From positions 868,001-932,000 of the forward strand of contig NZ_BLID01000001.1 in the NCBI RefSeq assembly GCF_009811315.1: a stretch of DNA of 64,000 nt, given 5' to 3'. The position numbers and the translations under genes were made by a program. This document shows positions 34,822-44,428 of this stretch, piece after piece; positions within the stretch are counted from its first letter, which is position 1; each line of letters opens with the position of its first letter. Origin of the DNA: Vibrio atypicus. Its GTDB lineage: Bacteria > Pseudomonadota > Gammaproteobacteria > Enterobacterales > Vibrionaceae. The notes beneath the pieces were generated by a model. That model saw only the letters and a program-made list of their open reading frames with translations, ran no database searches and had not been told where the DNA came from.

Positions 34822-37249
34822 AATGGAAATCGTCCACGTGATATTCAAGGTTGCTGAGCCAAAACTCGCTGGTCAGATAGGCTTGCATGACTGTTTTCTT
34901 ATCACCGTTTTCGAGAGTGATGATATAAGCCCCTTTCAATAACCCTTCGACCATAAAGAATCCATCACTCTCAACTGAACTGGAATACTCTAACCCTTTG
35001 CCTATATGTTTGAAATGGATATAGCTGTTGGGTTGAATCGGTCCATCGATAGTGCCATCCAGACCAAATGAGGCGACTAACACAATAGAGACTCGAGTAA
35101 TTCCTGCTTGGCGGGTATTTACAAGAATGGGGTTTCGTTTCGGAGTTAGGTTGAGATCAAGTGCGCCTTCATCAATATAAATAGAAAGGTTGTCACGCGC
35201 CGGTACTTGCTCAAAGACAAACTCACCATGTTCGTTGCTGGTGGCGTATTGATCTAACACCTGCAATACCGCATTTTCGATCGGTTGACCTTGTTGATCG
35301 GTTACTTTCCCCGTGACTTTGGCAAAGCTGTATTTGCTCCAATCTAGCCACTGACCAACATCTTGGTCAAAATGGCTACGCGCTCCGAATTCACCGGTAA
35401 ATTCCATACCATAGGTATCCAGCGAGCCGAACAGTTTCATGCGTAGGTGAGAGTTGAATCTGGCTTCTAGAGAAGCGGATAAATCAAAATAGTTGCTTCG
35501 ATAATTGGCCGAAAGATCGGAGGTGATCTCATCAAAGTATTGCCAATAATTGAGCCAACAATCTCTGCAGATATTTCGTAAGGAAGCTGAAGCGTGTTCG
35601 AGGTCGCCATCTTGATCCCACGTTCCTCTTAGGTTCCACGAGGTATCTGCAAAGCCACTTTTAGCCAATTCGAGACTAGAACGCATCTCTTTATTATGAT
35701 TTTTCCTGTGATAGGTATAGTCGGATTCGGCGGTGAGAAACAGACTATTGGCAATTTTGGTGCTTATTCTTGCAGAGGTCAGATACTGGCTTTTTTCCCG
35801 GCGAAAATTGATATTGGAAGTATAACGGCCCAAAGAAAAATTATAATTGATCGCATCGTAGACAGCTGCATCGGTCGTGAAATTATCAGTTTTATCTATT
35901 TCAATGATCAGCGACTGTCTGTTATTTAGCAGAGCGTCAATTTCGATTGGTATACGCCGAGTCTGCTGTATCCAGCCTATATTCCATGCCATCCAATGTG
36001 CCGGTAAGTAGCGCGCTTGAAGGCCTAGTAACTTTTCTTCTTCAGAAGTGAGTAAGGTCGCGCCGAGCGTAAAGTAATCTCCCATCCCATACTCAAGGTT
36101 TGTTGCGCCAACTTTACCACCATCCAGTTTCGCGATCAGTTCGGTACGCCATTGGCCTTGTGGTAAAAAGGAGTCTTCTAAGCCAGCAACGACGATCTCT
36201 TCTTCTTGCCAAACGCCTTTGGCTAGATAGTAACGAAACGTGATTGTGTCACCGGGTGTTATGTTTGTTTCTTCAATGACAAAGTAACCAAAATCATCTG
36301 ACTGATAAGTACGGCGGTAAATACCGTTTATTAATACATCAACGCTGATGTTGGGCTGAGTGGTACGCTCTAACTGTAAGGTACCAAACTCGGGTGCCTT
36401 GGTTCTGTTCGTGTAGTAGAAACCGTGTTCAAGGCTGACTGGCTTTGAATAGAGCCCCCCATCAAGTAATACGTGACCAACTTCTAGTGTGCCTAGCTCA
36501 TTGTTGGTATTCATAGCGAGGTTGTAATAGACCACAGGATTTTCTTCACGTGAATCTATCGATACGCGAGAAAGTGTATTTTCGGTACTCAGCAATGAAT
36601 CCGATAGCAGGTGTAACGTGCCATTATTTTCGTTGTCGTAGGTTGCGGTTGTCGAGACTCGCGTCGAAAATCCGATTTTATCTAAGGGCTCAACCGTCTG
36701 TTGTTGACGCAATTTCTCCAGTTGTTTTGCTTTTTCTCGCGAGTCCCGTCTGAGTTTTTGGATCTCTTCTTCAAGATCTGATTGAGACTTAAAGTGTCGT
36801 TTAATCGTTAGTCGATAGTCATCAATATACCAATCTAACTCAATGGGTAGGCAGGCATGCAAGCTATACCAATGTATGAACCATTCCCCCTCAATGTTCA
36901 GAAGCTTAATTGCTTGAGGCTGAGAGGTAGAGCGGTAGCATTGGCTCTGTGCAAAATCGACAAGGAAAGGTGGAGATTCGTGAGTGGCATCTTGAGGCAA
37001 AAAGGCTTCACATTGTGGTTCATAGCAGCCTCCTGTCACCTCTAGCAGATAGAAAAGAGTTTTTTCTACGGGTAAGTATGGGGTTTCTGTTTCATCCATC
37101 ATGACCCGATAAAACCCATCCCCCACATTGCCCAATCGAACTTCGATATGGGCAGGGAATAGGTCTGTGCTTTCTGCTTGACGGGCTATGGCTTCTGAAA
37201 AAAGTGAAGCCGTGAATACCCCTAAGAGGATAAAAACTCGAACAAACAT
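34820..37249 (-). CDS. usher-like outer-membrane protein of a fimbrial operon
   Basis: 809-residue exported protein with an N-terminal signal peptide (about 1-22). It is rich in alternating beta-strands ending in aromatic residues, as in a large outer-membrane barrel. A short coiled coil (SQSDLEEEIQKLRRDSREKA, about 155-185) is unusual. Near residue 660 there is a carboxypeptidase-regulatory-like beta-sandwich (VTGKVTDQQGQPIENAVLQV). A plug-like segment lies near 290-350 (DVLINGIYRRTYQSDDFGYF). Context with a chaperone and two pilins marks it as the usher, but it does not look like classical FimD. Closest to alternative (CfaC/alpha-type) ushers, with moderate certainty. Confidence 0.75.
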   Translation of the reverse strand: MFVRVFILLGVFTASLFSEAIARQAESTDLFPAHIEVRLGNVGDGFYRVMMDETETPYLPVEKTLFYLLEVTGGCYEPQCEAFLPQDATHESPPFLVDFAQSQCYRSTSQPQAIKLLNIEGEWFIHWYSLHACLPIELDWYIDDYRLTIKRHFKSQSDLEEEIQKLRRDSREKAKQLEKLRQQQTVEPLDKIGFSTRVSTTATYDNENNGTLHLLSDSLLSTENTLSRVSIDSREENPVVYYNLAMNTNNELGTLEVGHVLLDGGLYSKPVSLEHGFYYTNRTKAPEFGTLQLERTTQPNISVDVLINGIYRRTYQSDDFGYFVIEETNITPGDTITFRYYLAKGVWQEEEIVVAGLEDSFLPQGQWRTELIAKLDGGKVGATNLEYGMGDYFTLGATLLTSEEEKLLGLQARYLPAHWMAWNIGWIQQTRRIPIEIDALLNNRQSLIIEIDKTDNFTTDAAVYDAINYNFSLGRYTSNINFRREKSQYLTSARISTKIANSLFLTAESDYTYHRKNHNKEMRSSLELAKSGFADTSWNLRGTWDQDGDLEHASASLRNICRDCWLNYWQYFDEITSDLSANYRSNYFDLSASLEARFNSHLRMKLFGSLDTYGMEFTGEFGARSHFDQDVGQWLDWSKYSFAKVTGKVTDQQGQPIENAVLQVLDQYATSNEHGEFVFEQVPARDNLSIYIDEGALDLNLTPKRNPILVNTRQAGITRVSIVLVASFGLDGTIDGPIQPNSYIHFKHIGKGLEYSSSVESDGFFMVEGLLKGAYIITLENGDKKTVMQAYLTSEFWLSNLEYHVDDFH

Positions 37250-37275
37250 GAGGGTTTGGGATAAACGCTAGTTAT

Positions 37276-37971
37276 TTAAAAGAAGCATTCATGGATCTTT
37301 TTCTGATCTTGAAGCAAAGTCGCGTGGCTTTTTGCTGCGACTGGCTTAATCAGCTGTGAATCTCGTAGTAGTACTAATCGTTCATCTTGGCCGTTGATGT
37401 TTAGTGTTGCATTAAACTGGTACTTACCGTTGTTTTGAATATGGATGGCATCTTTTTGACATTGAATATCAACATTTTGAGTGACCTTTCCTCGTTGTGC
37501 ATAGATTGGAATGTAGCTATTTACACGAAAGTCGAGCTCAAAAGCGGGACCAGATAATTGCTTGGAATCTTTAGCTTGCTCCTGACCAGTTGCGATAGGA
37601 GAGAACCATAAATATGCACGATATTCACCATCTGTCATATCTTTGGGAAGGGCGTTGAACCTGAGTCGGATAGTACGACGTTGATTTGGTTTTAGTTCGC
37701 GAATCACAGGAGGAGAGACTTGAATCCAGTTAGCAATATTCTCGGTTTGCTGTATATCTTGTGTTAAACGAGTTACGCCCGCAGAAGTAATGGGTCTATA
37801 GACAGGTTTTATTTCCAGTCTCAAAGGTTGATCTGAACTATTTTCGACCACTATTTTCTCAGTGATAGATCGATCTGCATCTAAAACGAAACGAGTTGGA
37901 GCAATAAGCAGTTGTGCAAATACTGGGACGGCAAATATGCAGCTTAGAATAAATAAAGAAAAGCGTTTCAT
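37276..37971 (-). CDS. periplasmic pilus-assembly chaperone
   Basis: 231-residue protein with signal peptide (about 1-19). Its immunoglobulin-like domain starts LLIAPTRFVLDADRSITEKI, and a conserved core LKPNQRRTIRLRFNALPKD (about 97-115) corresponds to the usher-chaperone family. It would bind pilin subunits in the periplasm and deliver them to the outer-membrane usher. Two Cys residues, in IQCQKD and in the C-terminal HECFF, are unusual and could form a disulfide. Its ATG overlaps the stop of the upstream minor-pilin gene by 4 bases. Confidence 0.83.
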   Translation of the reverse strand: MKRFSLFILSCIFAVPVFAQLLIAPTRFVLDADRSITEKIVVENSSDQPLRLEIKPVYRPITSAGVTRLTQDIQQTENIANWIQVSPPVIRELKPNQRRTIRLRFNALPKDMTDGEYRAYLWFSPIATGQEQAKDSKQLSGPAFELDFRVNSYIPIYAQRGKVTQNVDIQCQKDAIHIQNNGKYQFNATLNINGQDERLVLLRDSQLIKPVAAKSHATLLQDQKKIHECFF

Positions 37972-38420
37972 TTGTAATTGACCTCAAAAGGAATAGTTCC
38001 GGAGTAACGACCCGCTGAATGATTTTTGCCAAGGCGGACTTTGGCTCCGATACACAACATTTTACTTTTACCATCACTTTTTATTTTTGTTCGGCCTCGC
38101 TTAGATAGCCCACATCCGTAGAATATACGACGTATTTTTACCCGACTAGAGTCTGTCTCATGTTGTAGATATTGATCATTAGGAACCGAAACGAAAATTC
38201 GTTTTCCAGGTGTTCCTTCGACATGAAACCTTACGACATAGAGCTGGTTATTATCGGGTTTAGAGACGACATTTTTACCAACACCAGTTAAGTGGAGTCC
38301 TGGGAAGTTTACTTCTAAATTCTCTGGAATTATTTTTAATGCATAACAATGTATAGGGAATAAAAATAACCCTAAATAAAAAGCGAGTTTGAACGGCATT
38401 GTATTATTTGTTTTAAACAT
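37968..38420 (-). CDS. minor pilin-like protein (DUF4402-like)
   Basis: 150-residue exported protein with a hydrophobic signal sequence ending near HCYA. Its C-terminal strand HSAGRYSGTIPFEVNYK closely parallels the end of the next protein (VAGTYSATVPVNVTYQ), the typical last strand of DUF4402-type pilins. Two central Cys residues (YGCGL, MLCIG) could form a disulfide. It is likely a tip or minor subunit. Its start codon lies in a short hairpin that may reduce its translation relative to the major pilin. Confidence 0.72.
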   Translation of the reverse strand: MFKTNNTMPFKLAFYLGLFLFPIHCYALKIIPENLEVNFPGLHLTGVGKNVVSKPDNNQLYVVRFHVEGTPGKRIFVSVPNDQYLQHETDSSRVKIRRIFYGCGLSKRGRTKIKSDGKSKMLCIGAKVRLGKNHSAGRYSGTIPFEVNYK

Positions 38421-38439
38421 GGCGGCTAATCACCGCCAT
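38419..38439 (-). promoter_or_regulatory. hairpin over the minor-pilin start codon
   Basis: ATGGCGG, seven bases, CCGCCAT. The distal arm includes part of the minor-pilin start codon. Folding in the mRNA would hinder ribosome access after the major pilin gene. Confidence 0.45.
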
Positions 38440-38471
38440 AGATTTACTGATCAAACCAATTCATCAATGAA

Positions 38472-38906
38472 TTATTGGTACGTTACGTTAACTGGTACAG
38501 TTGCAGAATAAGTACCTGCCACTAAAGTTGCACTAGCAACACGAGCTGTACCACCTACTTTAAGTTCGCCAGTACCACCTGTTAGCGTTAGTGTTGATGG
38601 GAAGTCAAATTCTGCAGCAACGTTGTTACCACCGTTGACTAGGTTGGTGTTTGAAATGGCAATTGTGACTACTTCGCCAGTACCACCTGTAATGTTAAAT
38701 GCTGCAGCACCGGCATCACCTTGAGCAATAACAACATCTGTTGCTTGGTCAGTTGTGATAATACCAAAGTCTAGGTTCGATGTTTTACTCATCGAGATTG
38801 CTTGTTTAACTTCCAATGTTGCATTAAATGTGTCGCTTGCGGCCAGTACATTAGTAGCAGAAAGTGTGAAGATAGAAAGAGCAGCTACTTTAAGGATCTT
38901 ATCCAT
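38472..38906 (-). CDS. major pilin-like protein (DUF4402)
   Basis: 144-residue exported beta-rich protein. The signal peptide ends near NVLAASD. The mature part has the DUF4402 features: an early strand FNATLEVKQAISM, then SNLDFGIIT, a Gly/Thr-rich middle and the final strand AGTYSATVPVNVTYQ, likely donated between subunits. It lacks Cys residues. First gene of the leftward operon, hence probably the most expressed subunit of a surface fimbria. Confidence 0.82.
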   Translation of the reverse strand: MDKILKVAALSIFTLSATNVLAASDTFNATLEVKQAISMSKTSNLDFGIITTDQATDVVIAQGDAGAAAFNITGGTGEVVTIAISNTNLVNGGNNVAAEFDFPSTLTLTGGTGELKVGGTARVASATLVAGTYSATVPVNVTYQ

Positions 38907-39351
38907 GGTATTCCCTATTATTGGTTACGTGAATTTACTTAATTCTTATATTTGCGACAAAAAATGTAATGAAACAACTATTTATCGCTCTGATTAAAAT
39001 ATATTCAATTAATAATTTTTAAAAATGTTTTTGCTCTTAATTATGTAATATATAAATAACTGGAATGTTGATCACATTAATCATTTAGTTCTAACTAATT
39101 GAATCTAGTACTAACGGACTATTTTTTAAATAAACCTTATTCAATTAAAGGAATTGAGTTGCATATGCAATAAGCGAAAATATTATAAATATAATCTTGT
39201 TGCATATGTTTAAGAGGGCGTTAATAACACTTAAATGTCTAATTAAATAAGAATCATTCTAATATTTTTGGCGAGTTTGAATATTTTTAAGTACAATATG
39301 TTGGCATTGAAAATTATGAGTGACTCGTTCGAATATATATTTTTAATAGGG
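38907..39351. other. very AT-rich regulatory region upstream of the fimbrial operon
   Basis: 445 bases, strikingly AT-rich, of the kind often silenced by H-NS. It holds the palindrome TTGCATATGCAA (39159-39170) and a second TTGCATATG (39200-39208). It sits between the 5' end of the pilin gene and the 3' end of the TetR gene, so it serves the fimbrial promoter. No gene is seen. Confidence 0.55.
39159..39208. repeat. paired TTGCATATG elements
   Basis: A perfect 12-base palindrome TTGCATATGCAA and a nine-base partial copy 41 bases further. They are candidate binding sites for a fimbrial regulator. Confidence 0.35.
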
Positions 39352-39957
39352 TTACTTTATCGATTCAGCAGAAAAAGCACGTAATGTGGTATTTACAATA
39401 ATAGAAACCTGATGTTCGCGCTCTTCTTCATTTGGCATAGGTAAAATTCCCAAAACTTGAGGCCAAAATAATAGACCTTGAAATATGCTGACATAGACAT
39501 TGGTAATAGTTTCTATATCCGGCGCAGCAAGTTTTCCACTGGCGAGTGCTTTTTCGAACCAACTGCTGACCGCACGTGTTCGGTATAAACGTTGAGTAAT
39601 GCTTTTCGCCAGTTCCGGTTGACGGAAAAATTCCATCACAATAGTTCTTGAGAGTGCAATGCCATAGATGTTGTACATCACATCAATTTCTCGCAAAGTG
39701 ACAGTGCGTAACTGCTCTTCAATCGATTTGTGTTCATCAAACGGATATTCAATAGTGCGAGTGACACTTTCCTGAATCTTCACCAGTACTTCTTCAAATA
39801 ATCGTTCTTTGCTTTCGTAGTAACGATAAAGTGTTCGCTTAGAGACCCCCGCTGCGGTACAGACATTGTTCATATTAGCCGCTAGGAATCCATTTTGAAT
39901 GAACTCTTCCTTTGCTGCTCCGATGATCGCTAATTGCTTTTGTTCTGAGCGGGTCAT
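39352..39957 (-). CDS. TetR-family repressor of the RND efflux operon
   Basis: 201-residue regulator. The N-terminal HTH is AKEEFIQNGFLAANMNNVCT, then GVSKRTLYRYYESKERLFEE. The C-terminal helical domain would bind the inducer. It is divergent from an RND adaptor and pump, and the 166-base spacer contains two matching palindromes that are its probable operators. By analogy with AcrR/VexR-type repressors it likely represses both itself and the pump. Confidence 0.9.
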   Translation of the reverse strand: MTRSEQKQLAIIGAAKEEFIQNGFLAANMNNVCTAAGVSKRTLYRYYESKERLFEEVLVKIQESVTRTIEYPFDEHKSIEEQLRTVTLREIDVMYNIYGIALSRTIVMEFFRQPELAKSITQRLYRTRAVSSWFEKALASGKLAAPDIETITNVYVSIFQGLLFWPQVLGILPMPNEEEREHQVSIIVNTTLRAFSAESIK

Positions 39958-40006
39958 TATCTTTCTCCTTTGGTGTCAATCTAGTCTAACAATAGTGATC
40001 TTGTAG

Positions 40007-40024
40007 GTAAACTTTTGAGTTTAC
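40007..40024. promoter_or_regulatory. TetR operator 1
   Basis: GTAAACT-TTTG-AGTTTAC, a perfect inverted repeat located 50 bases from the TetR start. Confidence 0.75.
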
Positions 40025-40056
40025 TTTGAGAGAGTGCTCGCATAGAATCCGAAAAA

Positions 40057-40072
40057 TAAACTCATGAGTTTA
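40057..40072. promoter_or_regulatory. TetR operator 2
   Basis: TAAACT-CATG-AGTTTA, the same half-sites and the same four-base spacer as operator 1, 50 bases further and 52 bases before the adaptor start. Confidence 0.75.
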
Positions 40073-40123
40073 CTTGTGTGCTGACGTGGTGTCGGCCCAA
40101 CCTTTGTTTCTTAGGAGAACAAT

Positions 40124-41230
40124 GTGAATACATTGCACGCTAAAGCCAATTTTGTGAGATCAAAGTCGTTTATGTTGGCGATTGGATTATCGATTTCAGG
40201 TATGACGCTAACTGGCTGTGGTGTCGAGGCGAAAGCACCTGTTGTAAAGCAAACCGTTAGACCCGTATTGACCGAAACAGTGGCGGCGAGTCGTAATGAT
40301 CATTTGATGTTCAATGGTGTCATTCGAGCAGCTGAGCGTGCCGACCTTTCTTTTCGAATGAGTGGTCGATTGACCAGTATTTTGGTGAAAGAGGGGGATC
40401 GTGTGGAGCAGGGGCAACTGCTGGCGACGTTGGATTCTCATGATGCTGAAATTGCATTGGCATCTGCGCGACTGGAACTCAACAATATTCAGGTGGAATA
40501 TGAGCGAGCCAAGGCGATTTATGAAAAGAGCAAAGCGATCTCAAAAAGCAGTTTAGATGAGTTGAGAACTCGTTATAACTTAGCCAAAAACCGCCGTGAT
40601 GAGGCTCAGCGCCAGTTGGATTACACCCGTATCGAAGCGCCTTTCAGTGGGATCATAGGTCGAAAGCTGGTTGATAATCACGTGCAAATCCAAGCAAACA
40701 CGCCAGTGTTTACATTGCATGATTTGAGTGACTTAGAGGTGGTTATTCACATTCCAGATAGCGTGATGCTTTCTGGTTTACACAGTACGAAAGCAAAAGC
40801 GGAAGTGAGCGCAATTGCGGATCATTTGTTTGATCTAACATTACGTTCTTATGCGACGCAGGCGGATCCTGTATCGCAAACCTATGCGGTGGTATTAGGC
40901 TTTGAGAACATAAATGGTTATCGCGTATTGCCTGGCATGACAGTGAAGGTAGTACCAGCCGAGCAAGACAGCCAGATTGAACGATCAATCGTCACTCTAC
41001 CGATTACAGCGGTTGTTCCAAATAACCAAGGCCAGCAGTTTGTATGGGTTGTGGGTGAGGGAGATCGAGTCACTAGACGTTATGTTGATGTTGGCGCTTT
41101 GAGCCGTGACCGCGTTGTGATCAACGATAATCTTGCGATTGGAGACAAGGTGGTCATCGCGGGTATGTCGAGTTTGCAAGAAGGTATGGAAATTCGTCCA
41201 ATGAGCAACAGTACGAGCGAGACTCTGTGA
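40124..41230 (+). CDS. RND efflux periplasmic adaptor (membrane-fusion lipoprotein)
   Basis: 368-residue adaptor linking the inner-membrane RND pump to a TolC-type channel. It has a lipoprotein-type signal with LTGC (Cys about residue 32) and a first lipoyl half (AERADLSFRMSGRLTSILVK). A helical hairpin (about 105-165), the second lipoyl half (RIEAPFSGIIGRKLVDNHVQ) and the beta-barrel and membrane-proximal domains follow. It starts with GTG, fixed by AGGAG six bases upstream. Its TGA shares one base with the pump's ATG. Confidence 0.93.
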   Translation: MNTLHAKANFVRSKSFMLAIGLSISGMTLTGCGVEAKAPVVKQTVRPVLTETVAASRNDHLMFNGVIRAAERADLSFRMSGRLTSILVKEGDRVEQGQLLATLDSHDAEIALASARLELNNIQVEYERAKAIYEKSKAISKSSLDELRTRYNLAKNRRDEAQRQLDYTRIEAPFSGIIGRKLVDNHVQIQANTPVFTLHDLSDLEVVIHIPDSVMLSGLHSTKAKAEVSAIADHLFDLTLRSYATQADPVSQTYAVVLGFENINGYRVLPGMTVKVVPAEQDSQIERSIVTLPITAVVPNNQGQQFVWVVGEGDRVTRRYVDVGALSRDRVVINDNLAIGDKVVIAGMSSLQEGMEIRPMSNSTSETL

Positions 41231-44200
41231 TGAACATTGCACGTTATACCATCGCTAAACGTACCAGTGTGTGGGTATTGATTGCTCTGATTTTGCTTGG
41301 TGGGTATATCAGTTACCTTAAATTGGGGCGTTTTGAAGACCCAGAGTTTGTGATTCGTCAAGCGGTGATCAATACCCCTTATTCTGGCGCGACTGCGCAA
41401 GAGGTTTCTGATGAAGTCACCGATCTCATCGAGGGAGCGGTTCAGTCATTACAAGAGCTTAAAGAGGTTAAATCGGTCTCTAAACAAGGGATGTCAGAAG
41501 TCACGGTAGAGATCAAACTTAAATTTGCAAAAAGCTCAGCGGAGCTGCAACAAGTTTGGGACAAACTTAGACGAAAAGTGGCCGATGTTCAGCGTCAGCT
41601 AACACCGGGCGCAGGAGCGTCAATCGTTAATGATGACTTCTCAGATGTTTACGCGTTGTTCTTTGCTGTTACGGGTAAAGATTATAGTGATAAGCAGCTA
41701 CAAGATTATGTTGATGGTTTAAGGCGTCAACTTGTACTTGTTCCGGGAGTGGCGAAAACGGCAACGTTGGCTGAACAACAGGAGACCATTTTCGTTGAAA
41801 TATCCAGTGAGCGTTTAGCAAAGTTTGGCGTCTCTGCGCAGCAAGTATTTCAAGTTCTTCAAAAGCAAAATATGGTGACGGTTGCGGGCGCAATCGAAAC
41901 GAAGGACATGCGTATCCCAGTTATTCCGAACTCGAATATTCGTTCTTTTGACGATTTGCGTAACCTACAAATAGGGTTAGGCAGCGGGAATACAGTGATG
42001 CGACTGGGTGATATCGCTACAGTTACGCGAGGTTATCAAGAGCCTGCAAGTATGTTGATGCGTTACAACGGTGAGCGCGCAGTTGGTTTTGGTATCTCGA
42101 ATGTTACTGGTGGTAACGTCGTTGATATGGGTGACGCAGTTAAAGTGCGTTTAGCAGAGCTTGAAGATCAACGACCATTAGGTATGGATCTGCATGTCAT
42201 CTCAATGCAGTCTGATTCTGTTCGTGCTTCCGTTGCTAATTTTATCGATAACTTGATTGCTGCAGTCGCGATTGTATTTGTTGTCCTGTTGCTTTTCATG
42301 GGGGTTCGCTCCGGCATCATAATTGGCTTTGTACTGCTGCTGACTGTCGCCGCGACACTGTGCATCATGTTCATTGAAGATATCGCAATGCAACGTATCT
42401 CACTGGGCGCTCTGATTATTGCGTTAGGGATGTTAGTTGATAATGCGATTGTTGTGACTGATGGCATTTTGGTTCGACTGCAACAAACCCCGGAAGATGA
42501 CAAAGAAACGATTGTTTCGGACGTTGTCAGTGCTACGCAATGGCCTCTACTTGGTGGCACGGTAGTGGGGATTTGTGCATTCAGTGCGATTGGATTATCG
42601 CCTTCCGATATGGGGGAATATGCGGGATCGTTGTTTTGGGTGATTCTCTACTCGATGCTGCTAAGTTGGGTTTTTGCCGTGACGATCACCCCGATGCTTT
42701 GCTTTGATTTTCTAAAGATTAAGGCGAATAAAGGTGAAGCGAAACCGAGTAAAATGATGACGATATATAAAGCGTTACTTGCTTGGGTTCTGAAGCATCG
42801 TGCGATGAGTATGATGATGCTTGTTAGCTTGATGGGCGTTGCAGTATACGGCCTTAAATATGTGCCTCCGGGATTTATGCCAGACTCTCAGAGACCGCAA
42901 TTTGTGGTGGACGTTTATTTGCCGCAAGGTTCAGACATTAGCCGAACCGAGCGAATGATCGCAGCCATTGAGCAAGATGTGAAAGTCAAACAAGGTGTAA
43001 CCAATATTGCGAGTTTTATTGGCGGTGGTGGTCTACGTTTTATGCTGACTTATTCGCCAGAAGCGCGTAACACTAGCTATGGTCAGTTGCTGATTGATAT
43101 CGACGACTATAAGAAAATCGCCCCGTTATTGGTTGAATTGCAGGATGAGCTTGCGCAGAAATACCCCGATGCATCGATTAAAGTGTGGAAGTTCATGCTG
43201 GGTCGTGGTGGCGGTAAAAAGATTGAAGCGGGCTTTAAAGGGCCAGACAGTCACGTATTGCGCCAATTAGCTGAACAAGCGAAAGCAATCATGCAAGCAG
43301 ATAGCAATTTGATTGCGGTTCAAGATGATTGGCGTCAGCAAGTACCTGTACTTCGTCCTGTTTATTCAGCAGAAAAAGCGCAGCGTTTTGGCCTTACCAC
43401 TCAAGAGATAAACCAAGCCATTGCACAAACGTTAACAGGCCGTAATGTCGGCGTTTATCGTGAAGGTGATGACCTGATTCCTATTGTGGTTCGTGCACCA
43501 ATAGATGAGCGTAGCCATCAAAGAGCGGTTGAAAACACCGAAGTTTATAGCGCAACAGTTGGCGGTTATATCCCAGTGAGCCAGTTGGTTGATTCTGTCG
43601 ATATGGCTTGGCAAGATGCGATTTTACGACGAGTAAATCGCGTGCCTACAATCATGGTACAAGCGGATCCAGCACCAGGCGTTATGACTTCTGATGCGTT
43701 TAATGCCGTCCGAAGTAAGATAGAAGCGATTGACTTGCCTGCCGGTTACGAACTGATTTGGTATGGCGAATACAAAGCGTCAAAAGATGCCAATGAGGGA
43801 TTGGCTATCTCTGCGCCCTATGGCTTTGCAGCGATGATCTTGTCGGTAATCTTTATGTTTAACGCTCTGCGTCAACCTTTAGTGATCTGGCTAACAGCAC
43901 CTCTTGCAGTTATCGGCGTAACTGTTGGTTTAATTGTATTCCAAACGCCGTTTGAGTTTATGGCGATTCTTGGTTTCTTGAGTCTGATAGGCATGATGGT
44001 AAAAAACGCGATTGTGCTGGTGGATCAAGCAGATGTAGAGATTGCCCAAGGTAAGCGACCATATTTTGCGATCATTGATGCGGCAACCAGTCGCGCGCGG
44101 CCAGTGTTATTAGGGGCTTTAACCACGATCTTGGGTGTAGCACCATTGCTTATTGATCCATTCTTTAAGAGCATGGCAGTGACCATAATGTTTGGTCTGC

Positions 44201-44277
44201 TGTTCGCTACGATCTTAACATTGGTCGTTATTCCACTGTTCTATGCTCTGTTCTTTAGAGTTAAAGTTGAACAGTAA
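41230..44277 (+). CDS. RND efflux pump
   Basis: 1015-residue inner-membrane proton-driven exporter with the usual twelve membrane segments and two large periplasmic loops. The N-terminus is MNIARYTIAKRTSVWVLIAL. Membrane segment 4 has GMLVDNAIVVTDGI. Where AcrB has Asp-Asp, this subgroup has Asp-Asn, so a single carboxylate remains there. Drug or solute specificity is unknown. No outer-membrane channel gene follows, so it probably uses the general TolC. The ATG (41230) overlaps the adaptor's TGA. Confidence 0.93.
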   Translation: MNIARYTIAKRTSVWVLIALILLGGYISYLKLGRFEDPEFVIRQAVINTPYSGATAQEVSDEVTDLIEGAVQSLQELKEVKSVSKQGMSEVTVEIKLKFAKSSAELQQVWDKLRRKVADVQRQLTPGAGASIVNDDFSDVYALFFAVTGKDYSDKQLQDYVDGLRRQLVLVPGVAKTATLAEQQETIFVEISSERLAKFGVSAQQVFQVLQKQNMVTVAGAIETKDMRIPVIPNSNIRSFDDLRNLQIGLGSGNTVMRLGDIATVTRGYQEPASMLMRYNGERAVGFGISNVTGGNVVDMGDAVKVRLAELEDQRPLGMDLHVISMQSDSVRASVANFIDNLIAAVAIVFVVLLLFMGVRSGIIIGFVLLLTVAATLCIMFIEDIAMQRISLGALIIALGMLVDNAIVVTDGILVRLQQTPEDDKETIVSDVVSATQWPLLGGTVVGICAFSAIGLSPSDMGEYAGSLFWVILYSMLLSWVFAVTITPMLCFDFLKIKANKGEAKPSKMMTIYKALLAWVLKHRAMSMMMLVSLMGVAVYGLKYVPPGFMPDSQRPQFVVDVYLPQGSDISRTERMIAAIEQDVKVKQGVTNIASFIGGGGLRFMLTYSPEARNTSYGQLLIDIDDYKKIAPLLVELQDELAQKYPDASIKVWKFMLGRGGGKKIEAGFKGPDSHVLRQLAEQAKAIMQADSNLIAVQDDWRQQVPVLRPVYSAEKAQRFGLTTQEINQAIAQTLTGRNVGVYREGDDLIPIVVRAPIDERSHQRAVENTEVYSATVGGYIPVSQLVDSVDMAWQDAILRRVNRVPTIMVQADPAPGVMTSDAFNAVRSKIEAIDLPAGYELIWYGEYKASKDANEGLAISAPYGFAAMILSVIFMFNALRQPLVIWLTAPLAVIGVTVGLIVFQTPFEFMAILGFLSLIGMMVKNAIVLVDQADVEIAQGKRPYFAIIDAATSRARPVLLGALTTILGVAPLLIDPFFKSMAVTIMFGLLFATILTLVVIPLFYALFFRVKVEQ

Positions 44278-44428
44278 TATAAGATTTACAATGTAAATAA
44301 TGAACCTGAGAGTTGGCATAAATTAGGTGTGTTGATAAATATACGAGTCAGTGTCTATGGCGCTGGCTCGATATTGGATTTACCTAAGCGTTAGTAAGCG
44401 GATTACGGCTATCTTGGCAAGATACAAG

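Noticed and set aside
42168..42560. 130-residue minus-strand frame inside the RND pump gene
   Set aside because: It is the complement of a membrane-segment coding stretch, a typical shadow frame without a signal of its own.
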